Shown here piece by piece: positions 25,104 to 33,862 of a DNA stretch of 36,540 nucleotides (positions within the stretch are counted from its first letter, which is position 1; each line of letters begins with the position of its first letter). The notes under the pieces are model-generated. The model was given only the letters and a program-made list of their open reading frames with translations, was not told the origin of the DNA and did no database searches. Source of the DNA: Ornithinibacillus scapharcae TW25 (GTDB taxonomy: Bacteria; Bacillota; Bacilli; Bacillales; Amphibacillaceae); contig NZ_AEWH01000017.1 in assembly GCF_000190475.1 (NCBI RefSeq), positions 1 through 36,540 on the forward strand, written 5' to 3'. A program made the position numbers and the translations under genes.

Positions 25104-25565
25104 TTAAATTGGAAAGTATTCCATTGGTTCCAAGCAATGGATATAGCCATTCTTTTCATAATAACCGATGGAATCTTCACTTGGCCAAACAATAATAAAC
25201 TCATACTTGTTCTCTTTAATCCATTCATGAATAGTCTGAAGCAACTCACTACCAATGCCTTTATTTCTATATGCAGGTATAGTATAAACGTTCGTCATAT
25301 AGGCAAAAGGATAGGTGACTCTCCCTGGGCGTGGTACTTTTTGAATGACTTCGATATAGATATGGCTTACAATCGTATCTTGTTCCTCAGCAATCCATAT
25401 ATACCATTGCTTTCCGCTAATGGCTTGTTCCAAAAAGCTCTGACATTCCTTTTCAAAATCCTCATAGGAAGCGGTCCTTTTACTCTCATCATGCTCAATC
25501 GTAAAATCCCATCTCATCTTGATTAACTGCGTAATATCTTTTTTCTCCGCAAGTCTAATTACCAT
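25104..25565 (-). CDS. GNAT acetyltransferase
   Basis: This protein of about 153 residues begins MVIRLAEKKDITQLIKMRWD. The acetyl-CoA motif is VYTIPAYRNKGIGSELLQTI, and YYEKNGYIHC is the last strand-helix. Substrate unknown. The ATG at 25565 overlaps the stop of the HD gene (ATGGTAA), so translation is probably coupled. The longer frame from 25577 starts inside the SD region GGGGAG. Third gene of the fhs operon. Confidence 0.88.
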   Translation of the reverse strand: MVIRLAEKKDITQLIKMRWDFTIEHDESKRTASYEDFEKECQSFLEQAISGKQWYIWIAEEQDTIVSHIYIEVIQKVPRPGRVTYPFAYMTNVYTIPAYRNKGIGSELLQTIHEWIKENKYEFIIVWPSEDSIGYYEKNGYIHCLEPMEYFPI

Positions 25566-26167
25566 TCGTCTCCCCACTCTTCCAAAAATTGGTCCAAAAA
25601 GCTTTCTACAAAACGATGTCTCTCCTCGGCAAGCTTCTTTGCAGATTCCGTATGAAGAGTATCTTTGAGCTTTAAGATTTTATCATAGAAATGTTGGACG
25701 GATGTACCAGACTTATATTCATCGTGGTACATTAACTGTCCCTTAGCTCCACCATATGCAAAAGTCCTAGCAATTCCAATTGCTCCGATGGCATCGATAC
25801 GATCTGCATCTTGAATAATTTTCCCCTCAATCGACTGCGGTATTTTTCCTTTACTATAAGAAATAACATCTATAGACGTTAAAATCTCATCAATCTGGTT
25901 ATTCGGTATATCTATAGAGGTCAAGAAAACCTTCATATCTGATATTGCCTGATCAGGATGTTCAAATAATTTTACATCCCCGACATCATGTAGCCATGCA
26001 CCTGCTACAGAGATAAAGTAATTCGCTTTCTCTTGAAGTGCAAATTTACCCGCGAGTTTAGCAACCCGCTTCAGATGATAATAATCATGTCCACTGGAGT
26101 CTTTAGAAAATAACTCATGACAATAAGCACTAATTTCTTTTAGTTGTTTCTTTTCGTTCGAATACAT
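25559..26167 (-). CDS. HD-domain phosphohydrolase, YpgQ/YedJ-like
   Basis: This 202-residue metal-dependent hydrolase has HD motifs GHDYYHLKRV (His), GAWLHDVGDVK (His-Asp) and IIQDADRIDAIGAIGIARTF (Asp). B. subtilis YpgQ is a pyrophosphohydrolase of this type, so a nucleotide substrate is plausible but not shown. The ATG touches the fhs stop (TAAATG), and its SD is weak; translation likely depends on ribosomes finishing fhs. Cytosolic. Confidence 0.88.
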   Translation of the reverse strand: MYSNEKKQLKEISAYCHELFSKDSSGHDYYHLKRVAKLAGKFALQEKANYFISVAGAWLHDVGDVKLFEHPDQAISDMKVFLTSIDIPNNQIDEILTSIDVISYSKGKIPQSIEGKIIQDADRIDAIGAIGIARTFAYGGAKGQLMYHDEYKSGTSVQHFYDKILKLKDTLHTESAKKLAEERHRFVESFLDQFLEEWGDEW

Positions 26168-27838
26168 TTAGAACAAACCTACTATCTTTCCATCTTCTGT
26201 CACATCCATCCTTAATGCGGCAGGACTTTTCGGTAAACCAGGCATCGTCATGATGTCACCAGTCAATGCCACAATAAATCCAGCGCCTATTGAAGGGCGT
26301 AATTCTCTTATTGTGATTGTAAATCCAGTTGGACGTCCTAAACGTGTCGGATCATCGGATAATGAATACTGTGTTTTAGCCATACAAATTGCCAAATTAC
26401 CCCATCCTTGACTTTCAAAGAAATCGAGTTGCTTTTTCGCTTTAGGTGAGAAATCAACCCCATCTGCACCGTAAACAACCTGAGCAATTTTGCTTATTTT
26501 TGTTTCTAATGAATCCTCTAATTCGTAAACTCGTTTAAACTCATTCTGTTTCGTGTCTATCGCATGGACGATTTTCTCCGCAAGTTCAAGACCACCTTCG
26601 CCACCTTTTGCCCAAACATCGGTTAAAGCTACCTCATAGTCTCTTTCCTGACACCATTCATTGATTAGCTCAACTTCTCTAGGTGTATCGGTTGGAAACT
26701 TATTAATTGCTATGACAAAAGGAAGTCCGAAATATTGAATGGTTTCAATATGCTTTTGAAGATTTTCCATCCCAGCTCTTAGCGCATCAATATTTTCCTC
26801 TGTTAGTTTATCTTTTGGAACTCCACCATGCATTTTTAGCGCTCGAACTGTAGCGACGATAACAACGGCATCTGTATCAATATTTCCAACTCTCGTCTTG
26901 ATATCTAAAAACTTCTCTGCACCTAAATCTGCACCAAAACCTGCTTCTGTTACGACATAATCCCCTAATTTTGCTGCAGTGTTCGTCGCAATAATACTGT
27001 TACACCCATGGGCGATATTGGCGAATGGCCCTCCGTGAACAATAGCTGGTGTATTTTCAATCGTTTGCACTAAATTAGGTTTAATCGCTTCTTTAAGTAA
27101 GAGTGTTAATGCACCTTCCACTTGTAAGTCTCGAACATAGACAGGTTCTTCCTCATAGGTGTAGCCAATGACAATACTGGAAATTCTTCTCTTCAAATCC
27201 TGTAAATCATTCGATAAGCATAAAATTGCCATAATTTCAGAAGCTACTGTAATATTAAAGCCGTCCTCCCTAGGTACACCACGCAGAGGACCACCTAATC
27301 CAACCACGATTTGTCTCAATGCCCGGTCATTCATGTCCATTACTCGTTTAAATTCAATCCTCCTAGGATCGATATTTAATTTATTGCCCTGATGAATATG
27401 ATTATCAATCATTGCTGCTAATGCATTGTTAGCGCTTGTTATCGCATGAAGATCACCTGTGAAGTGTAGATTAATATCTTCCATCGGTAATACTTGTGAA
27501 TAACCTCCTCCTGCGGCACCACCTTTGATGCCCATGACAGGTCCAAGTGAAGGTTCCCGTAATGCAATGACTGTCTTCTTACCAATTTTATTTAAAGCTT
27601 GTCCTAGTCCAACTGTTACAGTAGACTTTCCTTCACCTGCAGGAGTAGGACTTATTGCGGTTACTAATATGACCTTTCCATCTGGTTTATCCTTATACTT
27701 ATCCAATAGTTTATCCGATAGCTTCGCCTTTGTATGACCATACGGTTCCCAGTCTTCTGGCGATAAATTTAACAGTTGAGCTATTTTATGTATTGGCTCT
27801 AATTTAGCCTCTTGGGCAATTTCAATATCTGTCTTCAA
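26168..27838 (-). CDS. fhs: Formate-tetrahydrofolate ligase
   Basis: This 556-residue enzyme makes 10-formyl-THF from formate, THF and ATP, feeding purine synthesis and formyl-Met. Hallmarks: ATP loop [18 protein letters not shown] (about 65-82), [46 protein letters not shown] and the C-terminal [15 protein letters not shown]. The start is TTG 27838 behind AAGGGA. First gene of a three-gene operon and divergent from the cold-shock gene. Confidence 0.97.
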   Translation of the reverse strand: MKTDIEIAQEAKLEPIHKIAQLLNLSPEDWEPYGHTKAKLSDKLLDKYKDKPDGKVILVTAISPTPAGEGKSTVTVGLGQALNKIGKKTVIALREPSLGPVMGIKGGAAGGGYSQVLPMEDINLHFTGDLHAITSANNALAAMIDNHIHQGNKLNIDPRRIEFKRVMDMNDRALRQIVVGLGGPLRGVPREDGFNITVASEIMAILCLSNDLQDLKRRISSIVIGYTYEEEPVYVRDLQVEGALTLLLKEAIKPNLVQTIENTPAIVHGGPFANIAHGCNSIIATNTAAKLGDYVVTEAGFGADLGAEKFLDIKTRVGNIDTDAVVIVATVRALKMHGGVPKDKLTEENIDALRAGMENLQKHIETIQYFGLPFVIAINKFPTDTPREVELINEWCQERDYEVALTDVWAKGGEGGLELAEKIVHAIDTKQNEFKRVYELEDSLETKISKIAQVVYGADGVDFSPKAKKQLDFFESQGWGNLAICMAKTQYSLSDDPTRLGRPTGFTITIRELRPSIGAGFIVALTGDIMTMPGLPKSPAALRMDVTEDGKIVGLF

Positions 27839-27915
27839 TTTAAAACGTCCCTTCTTCCTAATTTAGGTAACTAGAAAACATGATACATAAAAATCATTAA
27901 AAATAATACAATAAG

Positions 27916-27944
27916 ATTATACAATGAATGTCAGTCAAAAGACA
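27916..27944 (-). promoter_or_regulatory. Probable fhs promoter
   Basis: A perfect TATAAT (27921-27916) lies about 80 nt before the fhs start. The -35 is poor (TGTCTT, 17 bases away), which suggests dependence on an activator or an upstream element. The 12-base inverted element falls in the spacer. Confidence 0.45.
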
Positions 27945-27996
27945 GACAGATTAGACGATTCTGTATTATATAGCTTAATGAAACTTGACTGACATT
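27927..27996. promoter_or_regulatory. Pair of inverted 12-base elements between fhs and csp
   Basis: TTGACTGACATT occurs on the minus strand at 27938-27927 and on the plus strand at 27985-27996, identical and inverted, 46 bases apart. One copy lies in the fhs promoter spacer and the other covers the csp -35. No T tail follows, so this is not a terminator; a shared operator is possible. Confidence 0.55.
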
Positions 27997-28013
27997 TTAA
28001 AATGAGCTATAGT
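27985..28013 (+). promoter_or_regulatory. csp promoter
   Basis: TTGACT (27985-27990), a 17-base spacer and TATAGT (28008-28013). It predicts an untranslated leader of about 160 nt, typical of cold-shock genes. Confidence 0.65.
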
Positions 28014-28051
28014 TGAAACAAGCAAAGAGGATTTATGGATCATTAGAAAAT

Positions 28052-28117
28052 GGTAGCTTCGACTCGAAAGAAGTGGGTTCAGTATGATCCAGTCTTTCTG
28101 TCTTAGCTGCCTTTTTT
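28052..28117 (+). promoter_or_regulatory. Structured element ending in a T run in the csp leader
   Basis: GGTAGCT (28052-28058) pairs with AGCTGCC (28105-28111, one G-U), and GAAAGA (28066-28071) pairs with TCTTTC (28093-28098). Six T residues follow at once. This is terminator-like and lies between promoter and gene. It may be an attenuator, a temperature-dependent fold, or the end of a small RNA of about 95 nt. Confidence 0.5.
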
Positions 28118-28180
28118 GATACTCATTTTTCTGATTTGTATTACCACGTTTTACGTGAAAGTTTTAGGAGGTTTAATCAC

Positions 28181-28381
28181 ATGGAAAACGGAGTTGTAAA
28201 ATGGTTTAATGCAGAAAAAGGATATGGTTTCATTTCTGTAGAGGGTGGAGACGATGTATTCGTTCACTTCTCAGCTATCCAAGGTGAAGGATTCAAGTCT
28301 TTAGAAGAAGGCCAAGAAGTATCTTTTGAAATTGTTGAAGGTGAACGTGGTCCACAAGCTGCTAACGTAGTGAAAAAATAA
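28181..28381 (+). CDS. Cold-shock protein, CspB/CspD type
   Basis: This 66-residue single-stranded nucleic-acid-binding OB-fold protein has RNP1 KGYGFISVE and RNP2 VFVHFSAI, ending [12 protein letters not shown]. The start ATG 28181 is nine bases after AGGAGG; a short hairpin CACGT/ACGTG (28145-28157) lies upstream. It acts as an RNA chaperone in cold and growth transitions. The long structured leader is in keeping with post-transcriptional control. Confidence 0.96.
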   Translation: MENGVVKWFNAEKGYGFISVEGGDDVFVHFSAIQGEGFKSLEEGQEVSFEIVEGERGPQAANVVKK

Positions 28382-28392
28382 ATGTAAATAAT

Positions 28393-28422
28393 AAAACGGT
28401 AATCCAACGTGATTACCGTTTT
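28393..28422 (+). terminator. csp terminator
   Basis: AAAACGGTAATC (28393-28404), loop CAACGT, GATTACCGTTTT (28411-28422), followed by more T. Confidence 0.9.
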
Positions 28423-28507
28423 TTTTTGGCAAATAGGAAAGAATGCTACCCCTCCTATTAAATTAGATAACTAATCGCAGTATAACATTAACACATACGT
28501 CCGTCTT

Positions 28508-29026
28508 CTACAGCTTAGAAGTAGATGCAAGTGCTTTTTCTTCTGCAGGTATCCGAATACGTAATAATGAAATATGTAAAATCGGGAACACAATTGCTGT
28601 GATATACGCCCCAAATAACATTGGAATAATAAATAACTCTACTGCGACAATAACATAATTAGGGTGTTTTATATATTTGTAAGGCCCTTTCCGAATTAAC
28701 GCAACTCGCGGTAAAATAATAATTTTTGTATTCCAAAACCTTCCTAAGGAATGAATACACCAAACACGTGCTAGTTGAGCCGCAATAAATACCGTAAAAT
28801 AAAGATAATTAATACTATTAGTTACGTGATCAGGTTTACTTATCGTCTCCAACAGGATGCTTATAAAAAAAAGTACATGTAGGTAGACAAACCATTTATA
28901 ATGGTCACTTCCCGCTTCAATACCGCCTCGAGCTTTCATCCACTTCTCATTATTTTTAGCAATAATCAGTTCGATTAGACGCTGCCCAATTATAAAAAAT
29001 AGCAATATCCACATCCATAGTTCCAT
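28508..29026 (-). CDS. bpsB: Isoprenylcysteine methyltransferase-like protein (BpsB/YpbQ type)
   Basis: This integral membrane protein of about 172 residues has several hydrophobic segments, the central RVWCIHSLGRFWNTKIIILP and the ICMT-type RKGPYKYIKHPNYVIVAVEL, which binds SAM. In B. subtilis the paired enzyme (BpsB) O-methylates alkylpyrones made by the adjacent type III PKS; I infer the same here. ATG 29026 starts right after the bpsA stop, and an upstream GTG at 29038 lies inside bpsA. The SD (GGAGTGG) is within the end of bpsA, so translation is coupled. Confidence 0.9.
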   Translation of the reverse strand: MELWMWILLFFIIGQRLIELIIAKNNEKWMKARGGIEAGSDHYKWFVYLHVLFFISILLETISKPDHVTNSINYLYFTVFIAAQLARVWCIHSLGRFWNTKIIILPRVALIRKGPYKYIKHPNYVIVAVELFIIPMLFGAYITAIVFPILHISLLRIRIPAEEKALASTSKL

Positions 29027-29028
29027 AC

Positions 29029-30111
29029 TCAATTCCACTCCACTAATAATATTTCTGAACTAAATCCTGGCCCTAAAGCAGTTAGTAAGGCCTTCTTCCC
29101 TCTTTCCACATCCGATGCTAACCACCTTTGTAGAACATACTGCACGGTTGCCGATGACATATTTCCATGATTCTGGAGGATTTGATAGGAATACTCTAAT
29201 TTATCTAAAGGTATATCAAACACTTCCATCATCGCTTCTAATACCTTCTTACCTCCAGGATGAGCAATAAAACCATCTACCTCATCTATTGTTAATTCCT
29301 CTTGTTTCAGAAAGTGCTCCATATGTTCTTTCCAAACTGTTTTCACTAATGCAGGTATACTTTTTGAAAAAATAACTTCGAATCCCGAGTCAATAATTTT
29401 CCAGCCCATAATCTCTGTACTGTTCTTTTTGGTATAGGAGCTGTAATTTTTAATACGAGGGGAAGGTTTTGTTAGGTGCTCTCGAAATCTTGAATGGTCT
29501 CCTAACAATAAAACCGAACTAATTCCATCGCCAAATAATGCTGTTCCAATCAAATTGCTCTTTTTCTGATCTGACTTTTGAAACGTTAGACTACATATTT
29601 CACAGTTCACAAGGATTGCTGTCTTAGTTGGATTCGCCTTTAGCCAGTTGAACACTCTAGACAGCCCAATTGCTCCTCCTGCACAACCTAGTCCCCACAA
29701 AGGCATACGCTCCACATCTGGTCGAAACGGTCGCTCATTCATGAGAAAGGTATCAATCGATGGTGTTGATACACCAGTACTAGATACAAAAACTAATAAA
29801 TCAATATCTTCATACGCTATCGATTCTCTTGAATTAGCCTCATTCAAACACTCGTCCATCGCTTGTAAGGTATATTGAATTGCGTTTAAGTGATACAAAC
29901 TATTTCGTTCCTCAAAACTATGTTCTTCCATAAACCACTTTTCACTGACTACAAATTGTCTTGTTTTAATAGCGGAATGGTCAAATACCGGTAACAATCT
30001 ATTAATTTCTCTATTGGAATAAGAAAATAATCCTTTCACTAAATCTTTTACACTATTCTGTTCTAATTCATAGGTTGGAACTGCCTTCCCAACCGAACAT
30101 ATAATCGCCAT
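29029..30111 (-). CDS. bpsA: Type III polyketide synthase (chalcone synthase-like)
   Basis: This 360-residue thiolase-fold enzyme condenses a fatty acyl-CoA with malonyl-CoA to alkylpyrones, by analogy with B. subtilis BpsA. The Cys-His-Asn triad is visible: Cys143 in WGLGCAGGAIGLSR, His in FIAHPGGKKVLEAM, Asn in LQNHGNMSSATVQYVL. The GPGFSSE near the C-terminus is conserved. The start ATG 30111 has AGGTGAG upstream. It forms a two-gene unit with the methyltransferase and is divergent from the ba3 oxidase operon. No acyl-CoA donor gene is adjacent. Confidence 0.93.
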   Translation of the reverse strand: MAIICSVGKAVPTYELEQNSVKDLVKGLFSYSNREINRLLPVFDHSAIKTRQFVVSEKWFMEEHSFEERNSLYHLNAIQYTLQAMDECLNEANSRESIAYEDIDLLVFVSSTGVSTPSIDTFLMNERPFRPDVERMPLWGLGCAGGAIGLSRVFNWLKANPTKTAILVNCEICSLTFQKSDQKKSNLIGTALFGDGISSVLLLGDHSRFREHLTKPSPRIKNYSSYTKKNSTEIMGWKIIDSGFEVIFSKSIPALVKTVWKEHMEHFLKQEELTIDEVDGFIAHPGGKKVLEAMMEVFDIPLDKLEYSYQILQNHGNMSSATVQYVLQRWLASDVERGKKALLTALGPGFSSEILLVEWN

Positions 30112-30357
30112 GATCTCACCTTTTTAAAAACACATTTTTAGGTTAGTTTGTATTTGTTTTCAAAAATTATTACCATTTTTTACACACTTTTGCCAAACTT
30201 TTCTTAGGTATTTATACCCGAATCTTATATCTATCAAGGGGTTAAAGTCCTTATTGAACAAAAAATGAACGTTTGATTTACATAATTTTCTATAGGAAAA
30301 AAATGTGTATGATGAAGATGTAATAACCATTTTCTATGAAAAGGGAGGATATCTCGA

Positions 30358-30495
30358 ATGCGAAAACGGAAGGATCATCAAGCATCTGAGAACGAAAAGC
30401 CCAATCTAATAGGTACATTTATCTCCGTAATGCTACTGGGTGCCTTTATTATTATTACTTGGTTTGGGGCCTATGCATTATTTATTTCAAGGTAG
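30358..30495 (+). CDS. ba3-type cytochrome oxidase subunit IIa (45 residues)
   Basis: ATG 30358 follows AAGGGAGG; the frame ends TAG 30495. The peptide has a charged N-terminus (MRKRKDHQASENEKPNLIGT), then one membrane helix (FISVMLLGAFIIITWFGAYA) and LFISR. Size, helix and placement before subunit II fit the small subunit IIa of ba3 oxidases, which supplies the membrane helix that subunit II lacks. First gene of the oxidase operon. Confidence 0.85.
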   Translation: MRKRKDHQASENEKPNLIGTFISVMLLGAFIIITWFGAYALFISR

Positions 30496-30522
30496 TCTAT
30501 CAAAAAGGAGAGTGAATGAACG

Positions 30523-31026
30523 ATGCATTTGCATAAGTTCGAAAAAATTTGGTTAGTATGTGGAATTGGTTCATTAGTCGTTTTTCTTTTCATTGTCGGA
30601 TATGGTGCCTTTTGGCAAGGTACTCATCCACAAAGCCACGGTGTAACCATTGACCCGTATAACATCGAGTCAAATGAGGCTTTCAAACCAGAGAACTTGG
30701 GTCTGACGAAAGTAGATGATGATAAATATATTGTTAACATCGCTGCCAGTGCCTTTAACTACGACTTAGGAAAAGATGAAGAAGGAAATGCAGTGAAGAC
30801 TATTCGTATTCCAAAGGGGTCCACGGTTTTATTCCAAGCCGCTACAAAGGATGTTGTTCATGGCTTCCATGTTGCTGGGACAAATGTCAATATGATGGTG
30901 GAACCAGGTTATGTAAGTAGTCTTGAAACGGTCATGGATAACGCCGGAACGTACACAATCGTTTGTAACGAGTACTGCGGAGTTGGTCATCACATGATGT
31001 ACGCTACAGTGGAGGTGTATGAATAA
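30523..31026 (+). CDS. cbaB: ba3-type cytochrome c oxidase subunit II
   Basis: This 167-residue protein has a single N-terminal membrane anchor (WLVCGIGSLVVFLFIVGYGA) and a cupredoxin domain. The CuA ligands are CNEYCGVGHHMM near the C-terminus plus His in DVVHGFHVAG. It accepts electrons from cytochrome c on the outer face. Unlike aa3 subunit II it has one helix and no fused cytochrome c. SD AAAGGAGAG lies before ATG 30523. The stop shares one base with the subunit I start (TAATG). Confidence 0.94.
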   Translation: MHLHKFEKIWLVCGIGSLVVFLFIVGYGAFWQGTHPQSHGVTIDPYNIESNEAFKPENLGLTKVDDDKYIVNIAASAFNYDLGKDEEGNAVKTIRIPKGSTVLFQAATKDVVHGFHVAGTNVNMMVEPGYVSSLETVMDNAGTYTIVCNEYCGVGHHMMYATVEVYE

Positions 31027-32711
31027 TGGAACTTGCCAAAAAGGATCACGAACAACCATCTGTACAATCTTTAGCTATTTCTAAACCAGAATCTAGACTC
31101 TATATGTCATTTATATCCGTTGCATTTATTTCGTTACTAATTGGTGGCTTAATGGGTTTACTACAAGTATTCATACGTTCAGGAAAATTCACGCTCCCCG
31201 CAGGTATTGATTACTACCAAATATTAACGGTTCATGGTGTGATATTAGGGCTCGTTTTAACGACATATTTTATCATCGGTTTTCATTTCTCCCTTATGGG
31301 AAAGACGGTTGGTATATCCATAAAACAACGTAAAACGGCATGGGTTGCCTTCTGGATTATGGTCATTGGAACAATTATGACTGCAATCACTATTCTATTT
31401 GGGGAAGCAAGTGTACTTTATACGTTCTATGCTCCGCTTAGGGCTCATCCAGCGTTTTATATCGGATTAGCCCTCGTAATCATCGGCAGCTGGATAGCTG
31501 GATTTGTCAATTGGCGACAGCTTGCATTATGGAAAAAGGCACATCCTGATGAAAAGTCTCCCTTACTAGCCTTTATGGTAACCGTTAATACTGTCATGTG
31601 GTTTATTGCTTCTTTGGGTGTTGCTGTAGCGGTTTTAGTTCAATTTATTCCTTGGTCTTTAGGTTACGCTGAAACGATTAATGTATTAATTAGTCGTACA
31701 CTATTCTGGTATTTTGGTCATCCATTAGTTTATTTCTGGTTGCTACCAGCATACATGGCATGGTATGCAATCATTCCTAAAATCATTGGCGGGAAAATAT
31801 TTAGTGATTCCTTAGCAAGATTATCGTTTGTTTTGTTCTTATTCTTTTCGATTCCAGTTGGATTTCATCATCAATTAACTGAGCCAGGAATTGACCCAAC
31901 CTGGAAGTTTATTCAAGTTGTTTTAACATTCATGGTTGTTATTCCAAGTTTAATGACCGCATTTTCTATGTTTGCTACATTTGAAATTACGGGGCGTCGA
32001 AAAGGAGCAAAAGGTTTATTTGGTTGGTTTAAGAAGCTACCATGGAAGGATGTTCGTTTCCTAGCCCCATTTATTGGAATGCTAGCTTTTATTCCAGGTG
32101 GAGCTGGTGGTATTATCAACGCTTCCCACCAAATGAATGCATTAATCCATAATACCATTTGGGTTACCGGTCATTTCCATTTAACAGTTGCTACAACAGT
32201 AATGTTAACTTTCTTTGGGATTAGTTATTGGTTAATCCCGTATTTAAGAGGTAGAAAACTGACACCTAACATTAACCGTTTAGGTATCATACAAGCAATA
32301 ATTTGGACAGTTGGGATGACAATCATGTCAGGAGCCATGCATATAGAAGGATTACTTGGTGCACCAAGACGTTCCTCGTATTCTGAGTATGGTGGCGGAG
32401 AGCAGGTTTCCGAATGGATCGGATATCAGATGGCACAAGCAATTGGTGGGACCATCCTATTTATTGGTATTGTTCTAATGGTCTATATCTTTATTAAACT
32501 GACTTTCTTTGCTCCAAAAGGAGAAGAAGAATTTCCAATTGCTGAAGAAGAGGTAGATGCACAGCCAACACCTGCATTTTTTGAAAACTGGAAGCTATGG
32601 ATTGGGATTACAGTAGCATTAATCTTAGCTGCATATACAATCCCATTTATTGAAATTATTCAAACATCCCCTCCAGGATCTGTACCGTTTGACTTTCCTA
32701 TAGGAAGGTAG
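31026..32711 (+). CDS. cbaA: ba3-type cytochrome c oxidase subunit I
   Basis: This 561-residue heme-copper oxidase core has about 13 membrane segments. Metal ligands: His in ILTVHGVILG, CuB His and cross-linked Tyr in WYFGHPLVYFWLLPAY, His pair in VGFHHQLTEPG, and the heme pair in WVTGHFHLTVATTV. The typical aa3 D-channel motif is not apparent, as expected for the B family. It reduces oxygen to water and pumps protons, often at low oxygen. It overlaps subunit II by one base. Confidence 0.95.
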   Translation: MELAKKDHEQPSVQSLAISKPESRLYMSFISVAFISLLIGGLMGLLQVFIRSGKFTLPAGIDYYQILTVHGVILGLVLTTYFIIGFHFSLMGKTVGISIKQRKTAWVAFWIMVIGTIMTAITILFGEASVLYTFYAPLRAHPAFYIGLALVIIGSWIAGFVNWRQLALWKKAHPDEKSPLLAFMVTVNTVMWFIASLGVAVAVLVQFIPWSLGYAETINVLISRTLFWYFGHPLVYFWLLPAYMAWYAIIPKIIGGKIFSDSLARLSFVLFLFFSIPVGFHHQLTEPGIDPTWKFIQVVLTFMVVIPSLMTAFSMFATFEITGRRKGAKGLFGWFKKLPWKDVRFLAPFIGMLAFIPGGAGGIINASHQMNALIHNTIWVTGHFHLTVATTVMLTFFGISYWLIPYLRGRKLTPNINRLGIIQAIIWTVGMTIMSGAMHIEGLLGAPRRSSYSEYGGGEQVSEWIGYQMAQAIGGTILFIGIVLMVYIFIKLTFFAPKGEEEFPIAEEEVDAQPTPAFFENWKLWIGITVALILAAYTIPFIEIIQTSPPGSVPFDFPIGR

Positions 32712-32719
32712 GATATGAA

Positions 32720-32765
32720 AACGCCTTGCCATGAGACTGCAATGCAGTTCACATGGCAAAGCGTT
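32720..32765. terminator. Terminator after the oxidase operon
   Basis: AACGCCTTGCCATG (32720-32733) pairs with CATGGCAAAGCGTT (32752-32765) with one mismatch. An inner ACTGCA/TGCAGT adds to the stem. T-rich tails lie on both sides. Confidence 0.75.
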
Positions 32766-32794
32766 CTTCATTTTTAAAAACCTCTCTTCTGTTC

Positions 32795-33223
32795 TTATTG
32801 TGTTAAATGTTTGTATTCTAACACATCCACACTGAATCCATGATTACAGTTAATTTTAGGACTAGCACAAGATGGAGATACCCTTACTTTCACCAGGTCT
32901 TCTGTATAATTTATAGGTGCATGGCTATGGTTTGGTACTTGAATCCTTATTGAAACATCATAAGAATGGTTGTTGTTATAAACAATATTAACTATCCTAT
33001 CTTTCCCCCACCCAAAACTTGAATCTTCATTACCTCCATATTCTTCCATTACCCTTTTGTCAATAGTTGGAAAAATAACATCCCAAATAATGTCTTCTGT
33101 TGTAACGTACCAATCTTCTGCAAAGGGTTTAATTTCCTTTTGCTCTTGAGCTATAGCATGAACATAGTAGCTATTTAAGCCATATATCATTAGAATCGGT
33201 AATAAAACTAATATTTTCTTCAA
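32795..33223 (-). CDS. Exported protein, perhaps DUF3888-like
   Basis: TTG 33223 lies six bases after GGAGTG and gives a signal peptide (KKILVLLPILMIYGL, then YVHAIAQEQ). The mature part of about 115 residues has WDVIFPTIDKRVMEEYGG, GWGKDRIVNIVYNNNHSYDV, and two Cys in SPSCASPKINCNHGF. The layout faintly recalls DUF3888 exported proteins of Bacillus; I am not sure. The longer frame from 33268 has no SD. The two Cys could form a disulfide outside the cell. Confidence 0.65.
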   Translation of the reverse strand: MKKILVLLPILMIYGLNSYYVHAIAQEQKEIKPFAEDWYVTTEDIIWDVIFPTIDKRVMEEYGGNEDSSFGWGKDRIVNIVYNNNHSYDVSIRIQVPNHSHAPINYTEDLVKVRVSPSCASPKINCNHGFSVDVLEYKHLTQ

Positions 33224-33313
33224 GATGCTCACTCCAATTGTGTTTATAATTAGAATTCGCACCTTCATTTTTTCTATCCATTAGTGAATAACATCACTTT
33301 GATGTTCCACACT

Positions 33314-33832
33314 TCACTCTTTCAACTCGATTCCTTTCAAACTACATATACCTAGTATATTTTCATAGTTTTCAACATGAACAATCTTCTCGCTATAATC
33401 ACTATTTTTAATAAAGTTTGGTAATAATTCCTGATTATATCTCTTGTTCCATTTAATCAGTTCCATTACGCTCTCAATTGATTCCTTCTTACTTGAAGGT
33501 ATTATCCCTTCTTTTCTATCTTTGTACCTTTTCCATATCCTCTCTTCTTGAATTTCAATTGGAGTATTTAGGATAAATATTTTATCAGCTAATTGGAAAC
33601 TAGGTGTTACCCACTTTAAATATACTCCATCTATTATCCATGCAGGTTGATCGACTATTACTTTTAACTTCTTATCTCTTAACGCCAATGGAGTCTTTAC
33701 TCCGTAATTGTTTGCATCTTTATCCCAAAATACATCATCCAAGTCAAAATGTGGTATATTTAACGCTTTGCTCAGCCGTTCCGCTATATATGATTTTCCG
33801 CTACCTGCACCGCCTATAATATGTATTCTCAT
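33314..33832 (-). CDS. P-loop kinase-like protein (FlaR/topology modulation family)
   Basis: This protein of about 172 residues has Walker A HIIGGAGSGKSYIAERLSKA at the N-terminus. HFDLDDVFWDKD is the substrate-side Asp motif, WIIDGVYLKW is Walker B-like, and RYKDRKEG is lid-like. Annotated relatives are called DNA topology modulation protein FlaR, but the fold is adenylate/shikimate-kinase-like and the substrate is unknown. SD GAGGGGG; the second ATG (33832) has the better spacing. Confidence 0.82.
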   Translation of the reverse strand: MRIHIIGGAGSGKSYIAERLSKALNIPHFDLDDVFWDKDANNYGVKTPLALRDKKLKVIVDQPAWIIDGVYLKWVTPSFQLADKIFILNTPIEIQEERIWKRYKDRKEGIIPSSKKESIESVMELIKWNKRYNQELLPNFIKNSDYSEKIVHVENYENILGICSLKGIELKE

Positions 33833-33862
33833 CATATCCCCCTCTATTCAAATCTAAAACCA

